Notes under the pieces: generated by a model
Databases searched by the model: none
Told to the model about the DNA's origin: nothing
Seen by the model: only the letters and a program-made list of their open reading frames with translations
Program-made: the position numbers and the translations under genes
Part shown: positions 1 to 5,067 of the stretch, piece by piece
Position numbering within the stretch: the stretch's first letter is position 1
Layout: each line of letters starts with the position of its first letter
Assembly: GCA_947584105.1 (NCBI GenBank)
Contig: CANPWK010000080.1
Coordinates: 1-5,067 of the forward strand
From: an uncultured Bacilli bacterium
Lineage (GTDB): Bacteria > Bacillota_I > Bacilli_A > RF39 > UBA660
Direction: 5' to 3'
Length of the DNA stretch: 5,067 nt

Positions 1-1440
1 CTTTTAAAAGCAACACCACTTACAGTAGATGAAGTAAATAAATATGGTAAGGAGTATGTTAATAGAAATGCTTTTTGTGATGTAGATCAGTTACATGAAA
101 TGTGCAATTATTATAAAAATGGTAATGCATTTGATTTAAATGGAACTGGTTATGGAGGAGTTGCATATTATTCAAGTGATAATTGTACTCATAAGGATAA
201 TGATATAGATAATGATTGTAAGAATGGTTATAATAATTCGGATATCAAACATATAGTAGATGAGTGGAGTAATGGTCTACTTTCTCAAGGTGATTTAAAA
301 GAGGTTTCTATAACATATACTAAAGATGATAATAGTTCAGGTTCGGTAAGTATACAAGAAAAATATAAAGTAAGACTATTAACAAAAGATGAGGTTACTA
401 AATTATTTTCTAAGATTCCAACATGGCTAAGTAGATATACTTATTGGACAATGTCTCCATATGGTTCTAGTAGTGCATATTATATAAAAGATGGTCCATA
501 TTATAATATTAAATTTGATATTTCAATGATTTATAATATTTCTGGTATACATGGGTTTACAGAATATCCATATTCACCAATAGGAGTAAGACCAGTAATA
601 AATTTAAATAAGAGTGCAAGTATAACTAAAATAAAAAATAATTTAAAAGATATCAATGATACCGAGTTTAAAATAGGGGATATGATAGAATATAACGGTA
701 AAGAATTTTATGTTATAAAAGATTCTAGTAAGACAGATGATAAATTAACAATAATTACTAAATTACCATTATCATATGAAGAGTTAAAAAATCTTGAAGA
801 CGTTAATTATAATACATTAGATAAAGGTACAATGGGATTAAAAGATAGTAATGAATATTATCCTGGTTATGTTAATTATTATTATCAAGAAGGAGTTTGT
901 AGTAGTGGTCATTATGATGGCTGTGATAATAATTATGATAAATCATCAATAAAATCAATAGTAGATAAATGGGCAGATAAATTTTTTGAAGACAAATTAA
1001 CTATAGATGAAATGGGATATAAAGCAAGGCTTCTTACAATAGATGATTTAAAAGATAAGTTAGGATATGTAGGAAGAGGAGGAAGGCGTGAAGGTACTCA
1101 AACTGAATCATATCAAATGTCAGAAGAAGCACCGTTTGCTTTAGCTAATTGTTGGACGATGACACCAGTATTTGATGCGAAAGATAGAGTATATACAATA
1201 GAGAATAATGGTAATGTATTTCAATCATGGATTGGTGGTACAAAAGGTGTTTGTCCTGTTGTAACAATAGCAAAGAAGGTTGCAACAAATAGTAATAACA
1301 ATAATGTTAATAAAGATAATAAAGTAAGCATTCCAGACACTTTACTAAAAAATCCAGTATTTATAGTAGTTATTGGTATTATCCTAATTGTTGTAGCAAC
1401 CATAACTATAAGTTTAATTATCAAAAAAAGGAAGCGATAG
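1..1440 (+). CDS. Surface protein with two DUF6273-like domains and C-terminal membrane anchor (5' end outside window)
   Basis: The frame is open from the first base to TAG at 1438-1440, giving 479 visible codons. The true start lies upstream, so the ATG at 100 is probably internal. The protein is a tandem duplication. Copy 1 spans about residues 1-207, with YKVRLLT at 122, YWTMSP at 148 and GVRPVINL at 195. Copy 2 spans about 223-426, with YKARLLT at 340, CWTMTP at 384 and GVCPVVTI at 416. Each copy has a Cys pair (C62/C73, C300/C308) ahead of an IKxIVDxW motif. The R-LLT, W-T-x-(S/T)-P and GVRPV signature resembles DUF6273 of Firmicutes surface proteins; this is recalled from memory, not searched. 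An Asn-rich linker (about 429-442), an IPDTL motif (444-448), a hydrophobic helix (about 452-474) and a KKRKR tail follow. The repeats are therefore expected outside the cell. Function is unknown; adhesion or ligand binding is only a guess. Confidence 0.75.
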   Translation, partial: LLKATPLTVDEVNKYGKEYVNRNAFCDVDQLHEMCNYYKNGNAFDLNGTGYGGVAYYSSDNCTHKDNDIDNDCKNGYNNSDIKHIVDEWSNGLLSQGDLKEVSITYTKDDNSSGSVSIQEKYKVRLLTKDEVTKLFSKIPTWLSRYTYWTMSPYGSSSAYYIKDGPYYNIKFDISMIYNISGIHGFTEYPYSPIGVRPVINLNKSASITKIKNNLKDINDTEFKIGDMIEYNGKEFYVIKDSSKTDDKLTIITKLPLSYEELKNLEDVNYNTLDKGTMGLKDSNEYYPGYVNYYYQEGVCSSGHYDGCDNNYDKSSIKSIVDKWADKFFEDKLTIDEMGYKARLLTIDDLKDKLGYVGRGGRREGTQTESYQMSEEAPFALANCWTMTPVFDAKDRVYTIENNGNVFQSWIGGTKGVCPVVTIAKKVATNSNNNNVNKDNKVSIPDTLLKNPVFIVVIGIILIVVATITISLIIKKRKR

Positions 1441-1468
1441 TTTAGATTAAACTCTTTCTTTTTTTTTT
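1423..1468 (+). terminator. Intrinsic terminator after the surface protein gene
   Basis: A hairpin tip AGTTTA-GAT-TAAACT (1439-1453) overlaps the stop codon. It can be extended by pairing AAAAAAAGGAAG (1423-1434) with the T-rich arm 1454-1465, leaving CGAT as a one-sided bulge. A run of eight to ten Ts ends at 1468. The A-rich upstream arm means the structure could work in both directions. The stem is weak in GC, so termination may be partial. Confidence 0.6.
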
Positions 1469-1483
1469 ATAATTTGGTATAAT
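1468..1483 (+). promoter_or_regulatory. Candidate sigma-A promoter of der, two TATAAT boxes
   Basis: There are two perfect TATAAT hexamers 10 bases apart, at 1468-1473 and 1478-1483. The second is preceded by TGG, which makes a perfect extended -10 (TGnTATAAT). No good TTGACA lies at 16-18 bases upstream of either box; that stretch is the terminator T-run. From the second box, transcription would start near 1490, inside the SD site. From the first it would start near 1480 and keep the whole SD site. Which box is used cannot be told from sequence. Confidence 0.6.
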
Positions 1484-1486
1484 CAC

Positions 1487-1495
1487 GGTGGTGAT
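1487..1495 (+). promoter_or_regulatory. Ribosome binding site of der
   Basis: GGTGGTGAT differs from the canonical GGAGGTGAT by one base. Its GGTGG core lies eight bases before the ATG at 1500. This decides the start: the in-frame GTG at 1488, GTG at 1491 and ATG at 1494 fall within the SD site itself and are not usable starts with it. Confidence 0.75.
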
Positions 1496-1499
1496 GTTT

Positions 1500-2807
1500 A
1501 TGAAAAGACCAGTTGTAGCTTTAGTAGGCCGACCTAATGTAGGAAAAAGTACGATTTTTAATAAATTGATAGGTCGTAAAGTATCAATAATTGAGGATAC
1601 TCCTGGTGTTACTAGAGATAGAATATATGGTATTGTAAATGTAAATAATTATACTTTTCATTTAATTGATACAGGTGGTATTGAAAAAGATAATGATAAT
1701 TTTAATAATGAAATAAAGATGCAAGCTTCTTTAGCTATTGATGAAGCTGATATTGTATTGTTTGTTGTTGATGGTAAAGATGGGCTTACTGCTGATGATT
1801 ATATTGTTCGCAATATGCTTAAAAAGATATCTAATAAAGTTATAGTGGTTATTAATAAATGTGATAGTAAAAAAGTTAAAGAAAATGAATATGATTTCTA
1901 TTCTTTAGGTTTTAATGATTATATTAAAGTTAGTGGTGAACAAGGGGATGGAATTAGTAACTTAATAGATGCAATTACTAAAATTATTCCTAAGTATGAA
2001 GAAGAGATTGATGATAGTATAAAATTTTCTATAATTGGTCGACCTAATGTAGGAAAAAGTAGTTTAGTTAATGCTATTTTAAATGAAGAAAGAGCTATTG
2101 TAAGTGATGTTGCAGGTACTACTAGAGATGCAATTGATACAAAATTTAAATATCATGGTACTAAATTTACAGTAATTGATACGGCTGGAATGCGAAAAAA
2201 AGGTCGTATTTATAAAAATGTTGAAAAATATAGTTTACTTCGTAGTATGAAGGCTATTGATAGGGCCGATGTTTGTGTATTAGTAATTGATGCTAAAGAA
2301 GGAATAGTAGAACATGATAAGCACATTGCAGGTTATGCGTTAGATGCTAATAAACCAATAGTTATTGTTGTTAATAAATGGGATACAGTTTTAGATAAAG
2401 ATAAGCAAATAAAAAATTGGATAGACAAAATTAAAGCTAATTTCCAATTTATGACATATGCAGAAATCGTATTTTTATCTGCTTTAACTAAGAAGAGAGT
2501 TCAAACTTTAATGCCTAAGATAATAACTGCTTATGAAAATTCTAAAAGAGAGATAAAAACTAGTTTACTTAATGATGTAATGATGGATGCATATCAATTA
2601 AATATTCCTCCATCATATAAGGGTAAGAGACTTAAAATATATTTTAGTTATCAGGTTAAAACCGCTCCACCAACTTTTGAAATTCAAGTAAATAATAAAG
2701 GACTAATTCATTTTTCTTATGAAAGATATTTAGAAAATAAAATTAGAGAATCATTTGATTTTGCTGGAACACCCATTGTGTTAAATTTTAAAAATAAAGG
2801 GGAATAA
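1500..2807 (+). CDS. der: Ribosome biogenesis GTPase Der (EngA)
   Basis: Der is an essential cytoplasmic GTPase that joins the maturing 50S subunit and assists late assembly. The 435 residues match the usual family length (about 436 in Bacillus). Two GTPase domains lie in tandem, the family hallmark. Domain 1 has P-loop GRPNVGKS (10-17), the TPGVTRD switch (34-40), DTGG (57-60), NKCD (119-122) and SGE (145-147). Domain 2 has GRPNVGKS (180-187), AGTTRD (205-210), DTAG (227-230) followed by MRKKGR, NKWD (292-295) and SAL (327-329). A C-terminal KH-like domain runs from about 350, including PPSYKGKRLKIYF. The ATG at 1500 gives the standard MKRPVVALVGRPN start and has the SD site. The SGE in domain 1 replaces the more usual SAE and is a mild oddity. 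No terminator follows, so transcription may continue into spoVIF. Confidence 0.97.
   Translation: MKRPVVALVGRPNVGKSTIFNKLIGRKVSIIEDTPGVTRDRIYGIVNVNNYTFHLIDTGGIEKDNDNFNNEIKMQASLAIDEADIVLFVVDGKDGLTADDYIVRNMLKKISNKVIVVINKCDSKKVKENEYDFYSLGFNDYIKVSGEQGDGISNLIDAITKIIPKYEEEIDDSIKFSIIGRPNVGKSSLVNAILNEERAIVSDVAGTTRDAIDTKFKYHGTKFTVIDTAGMRKKGRIYKNVEKYSLLRSMKAIDRADVCVLVIDAKEGIVEHDKHIAGYALDANKPIVIVVNKWDTVLDKDKQIKNWIDKIKANFQFMTYAEIVFLSALTKKRVQTLMPKIITAYENSKREIKTSLLNDVMMDAYQLNIPPSYKGKRLKIYFSYQVKTAPPTFEIQVNNKGLIHFSYERYLENKIRESFDFAGTPIVLNFKNKGE
1530..1551 (+). repeat. Direct repeat, copy 1 (P-loop of Der domain 1)
   Basis: A 22-base stretch beginning CGACCTAATG encodes most of the first P-loop. It is identical to 2040-2061, which encodes the second P-loop in the same frame, exactly 510 bases (170 codons) away. 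It comes from the duplicated GTPase domain rather than from a mobile repeat. Confidence 0.85.
2040..2061 (+). repeat. Direct repeat, copy 2 (P-loop of Der domain 2)
   Basis: This is the second exact copy of the 22-base P-loop stretch at 1530-1551. Identity includes all synonymous positions and breaks off on both sides (C versus T before it, C versus G after it). Confidence 0.85.
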
Positions 2808-2822
2808 TTGTATTATTAAAAG

Positions 2823-2850
2823 AACCTCCATTTTATATTTTCATATATTA
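2823..2850 (+). promoter_or_regulatory. Candidate sigma-K (mother-cell sporulation) promoter of spoVIF
   Basis: AACC at 2823-2826 fits the -35 pattern mACm, and CATATATTA at 2842-2850 fits the -10 pattern CATAnnnTA. The AC and CATA are separated by 16 bases, within the known AC-N16/17-CATAnnnTA spacing of sigma-K in Bacillus. Transcription would start near 2856-2858, only about ten bases before the ATG. Bacillus subtilis spoVIF is known as a late, sigma-K-dependent gene, which supports the match. In such AT-rich DNA a chance match is possible. Confidence 0.5.
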
Positions 2851-2854
2851 AATT

Positions 2855-2861
2855 AGGAGGT
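2855..2861 (+). promoter_or_regulatory. Ribosome binding site of spoVIF
   Basis: AGGAGGT is a perfect SD core, with five bases before the GGAGG-proximal spacer ends at the ATG of 2866. It is the strongest site in the window, yet it is also the arm buried by the stem-loop at 2820-2865. Confidence 0.85.
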
Positions 2862-2865
2862 ACTT

Positions 2866-3108
2866 ATGGCTTTTTCAAATAAGTTTTTTGATAGAGTAGA
2901 GAAAAAGACAAATGTTAATAAAGAAACAATTTTATCACTTGCTAAAAAATTACAAGAAAATGATTTGAAAAATGAAGGTAGTTTAAGAGAAGTAATTCAG
3001 ACTTTAAGTCAAGTTACTGGTAGACAAATAAATAAAGAACAGGAAGATAAAATAATAAGTGCAGTTGTTAATGATAAGGTTCCTAAAGACATTGATAAAA
3101 TGATTTAA
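2866..3108 (+). CDS. spoVIF: Stage VI sporulation protein F (spore coat assembly)
   Basis: This 80-residue, charged protein has no signal peptide or membrane helix and is probably mostly helical. The pattern FFDRVEKKTNV near the start, then LAKKLQ, LREVIQTL and a closing KEQEDKIISAVVNDKVPKDI, agrees with SpoVIF (YjcC) of Bacillus subtilis in order and length. There it acts in the mother cell with the regulator GerE to assemble the spore coat and give spore resistance. The ATG at 2866 is fixed by a perfect SD site. The gene lies 58 bases after der with no terminator between, but carries its own sigma-K-like promoter and is closed by a terminator overlapping its stop codon. It is thus a single-gene unit that read-through from der may reach. 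Identification is by recalled family pattern; coat function in this organism is inferred. Confidence 0.85.
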   Translation: MAFSNKFFDRVEKKTNVNKETILSLAKKLQENDLKNEGSLREVIQTLSQVTGRQINKEQEDKIISAVVNDKVPKDIDKMI

Positions 3109-3135
3109 GAAAATGCTAGCCATTTTTCTTTTTTT
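3107..3135 (+). terminator. Intrinsic terminator of spoVIF
   Basis: AAGAAAATG (3107-3115) pairs with CATTTTTCTT (3121-3130) around a five-base loop CTAGC, giving nine pairs with one bulged T at 3127. Seven Ts (3129-3135) follow the C at 3128. The left arm begins inside the TAA stop codon. It separates spoVIF from the U32 gene. Confidence 0.8.
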
Positions 3136-3139
3136 ATAT

Positions 3140-3145
3140 TATAAT
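3140..3145 (+). promoter_or_regulatory. Candidate -10 box of the U32 family gene
   Basis: A perfect TATAAT sits five bases after the terminator T-run. No recognisable -35 hexamer or extended -10 TG is present; the -35 window is the terminator hairpin. A start near 3152 would leave about ten bases before the ATG. Support rests on the hexamer and on the need for a promoter after the terminator. Confidence 0.45.
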
Positions 3146-3150
3146 TAAAT

Positions 3151-3155
3151 AGGTG
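3151..3155 (+). promoter_or_regulatory. Ribosome binding site of the U32 family gene
   Basis: AGGTG, a partial SD match, lies six bases before the ATG at 3162. It supports that start, which also gives the standard family N-terminus (IELLAPAGNMESL). Confidence 0.65.
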
Positions 3156-3161
3156 TTAGTT

Positions 3162-5067
3162 ATGAAAAAGATAGAGTTACTGGCTCCTGCTGGAAATATG
3201 GAAAGTTTAATAGCGGCAATTAGTGCTGGTGCTGATGCAATATATGTAAGTGGAAAAAAATATGGAGCTAGAGCATTTGCAAATAATTTTAGTAATGAAC
3301 AATTGCAAGAAGCTATTAAAATATGCCATCTTTATGATGTAAAGATATATGTAACTATTAATACATTAATATATGAAGATGAGATGGACGATTGTTTAGA
3401 ATATATTGGATTTTTACATCGTAATGGGGTTGATGCTATTATTATTCAAGATTTAGGATTAATGGATGTAGTAAGACAAATGTTTCCAAAATTAGAAATT
3501 CATGCTTCTACACAAATGAATATTCATTCTTTATCCAGTGTAAAATTATTAGAAAAATTAAATATTAAAAGAGTAGTTTTAGCACGGGAGATGGATATTG
3601 ATGAAGTAACTAATATCAAAAACAATTCTAAGATAGAAATTGAAATATTTGTTCAAGGAGCCCTTTGCATTAGTTATTCTGGGCAATGTTTGATGAGTAG
3701 TTTAATTGGCTCTAGAAGTGGTAATCGTGGTACTTGTGTACAATGTTGTAGGATGCCATATGATTTAATTAAAGATGATAAAGTAATAAATTGTGATAAA
3801 TATATTTTAAGTACAAAAGATTTATGTACTTTAGAAAATATTGGTAAGTTAATAGATATAGGTGTCGATTCTATAAAAATAGAAGGCCGAATGAAAAGAA
3901 AAGAGTATGTTTACTATGCAGTTAGTTTATATCGTAAAGCAATTGATTCTTATTTACAATATGGATATGTAAATATTAAAGATAATGATATTTATAACTT
4001 AAAGAAAATATTTAATAGAGGATTTACTAAAGGATTTTTATTTAAAGAAGATAATAATAATTTTACTAATTGTAAAAGACCAAATCATCAAGGAGTGGTA
4101 ATAGGGAATGTAGTAAGTATAAAAAACAATTATTTTTTATTGCAATTGACAGATGATTTAAATTTAAATGATGGAATTAGAGTAGTAAAAGATGATATTG
4201 GATTTATTATTACAAATATGTCTGTAAATAATAAAATGGTGAAACGTGCTAAAAAAGGTGACGTTGTTAAAATAAATAAAAAAATTAATTCATTAAGTGC
4301 AGTAGTTAAAACAACTGATTATAATCAATTATCGAAAATTAACGAAGAGATAAAGAAATTAAAAAAATTACCATTATATATGTCATTGGAAGCTAAATTG
4401 GGAGAAAGATTAAAAATTTCTTTAAAATATAAAGATTATTTAGTAAATGTTAGTAGTGATTATATTATTTTAAGAGCTAAAAATAATCCTATAACTTCTG
4501 AAAATTTAAAAGCCAAGTTATCAAAATTAAATGATACTGTATATACTTTAAAAGAGTTAAAGCTAAATATTGATGATAATATTTTTATTCCGGTTGGTTT
4601 CTTAAATAAATTAAGAAGAGAGGCAATTGAAAAATTAAATAATCAAAGATTAAAAAGACCCGATATTATTATTGGAAAGTATGAAATTCATGTTAAAAAT
4701 TATCCGAACATACAAAAGAAGGCTATTTTGATTGATTCTGATTATATACTTAACGGTTATGATGAAGTTTATAATTTACAAAATTTAGATAATACTACGT
4801 TAAAATTAAATAGAATTATTACTAATCATCAATATATGAATAAAAGAGTTTTAGTTAGTGATTTAGGGAGTCTTTTGATATACAAAGATATTGTTACTGA
4901 TTTTGCTTTAAATGTTGTTAATAGCTATACAGTGGCCTTTCTTCATTCACTTGGTGTGGATAAAATAACATTATCATATGAATTAAGTTATTTACAAATA
5001 AAGAATATAATAGATGCATATCATAAGAGATATATGAAACATCCTAATTTAGAGGTTATTATTAGTG
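3162..5067 (+). CDS. Peptidase U32 family protein, long RlhA/TrhP-like RNA hydroxylation factor (3' end outside window)
   Basis: The frame is open for 635 codons and runs off the window. The N-terminus LLAPAGNMES, then HASTQ (114-118), LAREMD, the U32 signature FVQGALCISYSGQC ending at 176, and KIEGRM (239-244) mark the catalytic U32 domain. Cysteines 169, 176, 192 and 196 match the four expected to hold an Fe-S cluster. An extra C195 makes a CC pair. A middle segment (about 307-375, beta-rich, DUF3656-like) and a second U32-like half follow, with LNKLRREA at 481-488 and a later NVVNSYTVAFLHSLG stretch. Despite the name, characterised members (RlhA, TrhP) make 5-hydroxycytidine in 23S rRNA or 5-hydroxyuridine in tRNA, using prephenate-derived chemistry. 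The long form is closer in layout to RlhA than to short TrhP, but the substrate here cannot be told. Probably 100-150 residues are missing. Confidence 0.9.
   Translation, partial: MKKIELLAPAGNMESLIAAISAGADAIYVSGKKYGARAFANNFSNEQLQEAIKICHLYDVKIYVTINTLIYEDEMDDCLEYIGFLHRNGVDAIIIQDLGLMDVVRQMFPKLEIHASTQMNIHSLSSVKLLEKLNIKRVVLAREMDIDEVTNIKNNSKIEIEIFVQGALCISYSGQCLMSSLIGSRSGNRGTCVQCCRMPYDLIKDDKVINCDKYILSTKDLCTLENIGKLIDIGVDSIKIEGRMKRKEYVYYAVSLYRKAIDSYLQYGYVNIKDNDIYNLKKIFNRGFTKGFLFKEDNNNFTNCKRPNHQGVVIGNVVSIKNNYFLLQLTDDLNLNDGIRVVKDDIGFIITNMSVNNKMVKRAKKGDVVKINKKINSLSAVVKTTDYNQLSKINEEIKKLKKLPLYMSLEAKLGERLKISLKYKDYLVNVSSDYIILRAKNNPITSENLKAKLSKLNDTVYTLKELKLNIDDNIFIPVGFLNKLRREAIEKLNNQRLKRPDIIIGKYEIHVKNYPNIQKKAILIDSDYILNGYDEVYNLQNLDNTTLKLNRIITNHQYMNKRVLVSDLGSLLIYKDIVTDFALNVVNSYTVAFLHSLGVDKITLSYELSYLQIKNIIDAYHKRYMKHPNLEVIIS

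Larger units (their letters stand above)
2820..2865 (+). promoter_or_regulatory. Stem-loop that would sequester the spoVIF ribosome binding site
   Basis: The left arm AAGAACCTCC (2820-2829) pairs with GGAGGTACTT (2856-2865) in nine of ten positions; the exception is A2823 against A2862. The right arm contains the whole SD core and ends at the base before the ATG. The intervening A+T-rich stretch can also fold: 2830-2838 pairs with 2845-2853 apart from one T-T mismatch, with a two-base bulge separating it from the outer stem. No T-run follows directly, so it is not a normal terminator. The role is inferred: translational repression of spoVIF on messages that start upstream. Confidence 0.6.

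Noticed and set aside
100..102. ATG at 100 as the real start of the surface protein
   Set aside because: The frame stays open to base 1 and its residues (PLTVDEVNKYG) align with PLSYEELKNL of copy 2. The gene therefore begins upstream of the window.
1221..1424. Minus-strand open frame of 67 codons opposite the end of the surface protein gene
   Set aside because: It is antisense to the Asn-rich linker and membrane helix, is a low-complexity Ile/Thr/Leu string, and has no family pattern. It is best explained as a shadow of the real gene.
1488..1499. Longer Der start at GTG 1488 (adds MVMF)
   Set aside because: These codons form the SD site for ATG 1500, and no SD lies before 1488. The family N-terminus begins at MKRPVVA.
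2808..2865. Terminator between der and spoVIF
   Set aside because: The only hairpin has no T-run directly after it and its right arm is the SD of the next gene. It fits an SD-masking structure better.
3162..5067. Collagenase or true protease function for the U32 protein
   Set aside because: The family name is historical. The four-cysteine cluster motif and characterised relatives point to RNA hydroxylation, and no classical protease catalytic motif was seen.

Overview
This window is very AT-rich DNA with strong Shine-Dalgarno (SD) sites. Tryptophan is encoded by TGG and no frame uses TGA as a sense codon. All genes lie on the plus strand, with intergenic gaps of only 53 to 60 bases. One gene is a stage VI sporulation factor. 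Together this suggests a low-GC Firmicute of the Bacilli type, possibly one of the reduced, uncultured gut lineages. The lineage is an inference from composition and gene content.

Layout: positions 1-1440 hold the 3' part of a gene for an extracellular protein. It has two diverged copies of one domain (DUF6273-like, moderate confidence), an Asn-rich linker, and a C-terminal membrane helix with a basic tail. A U-rich terminator follows and runs straight into the promoter of der (1500-2807), which encodes the double-GTPase ribosome assembly factor Der/EngA. After 58 bases comes spoVIF (2866-3108), an 80-residue spore coat assembly protein. A good intrinsic terminator (3107-3135) closes it. From 3162 to the window end runs the 5' part of a long peptidase-U32 family protein, which is an Fe-S RNA hydroxylation factor by family knowledge rather than a protease. 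It is complete at the N-terminus and cut by the window edge.

The genes do not form one pathway. Der and the U32 protein are both linked to ribosome or RNA maturation, SpoVIF to late sporulation, and the first gene to the cell surface. The most interesting stretch is the der-spoVIF gap. It holds a good match to a mother-cell sigma-K promoter and also a stem that would bury the spoVIF SD site. The stem's left arm overlaps the promoter -35 element, so only transcripts reading through from der would carry the blocking arm. That would give a start-site-dependent translation lock on a sporulation gene. No RNA gene, mobile element or CRISPR array was seen.
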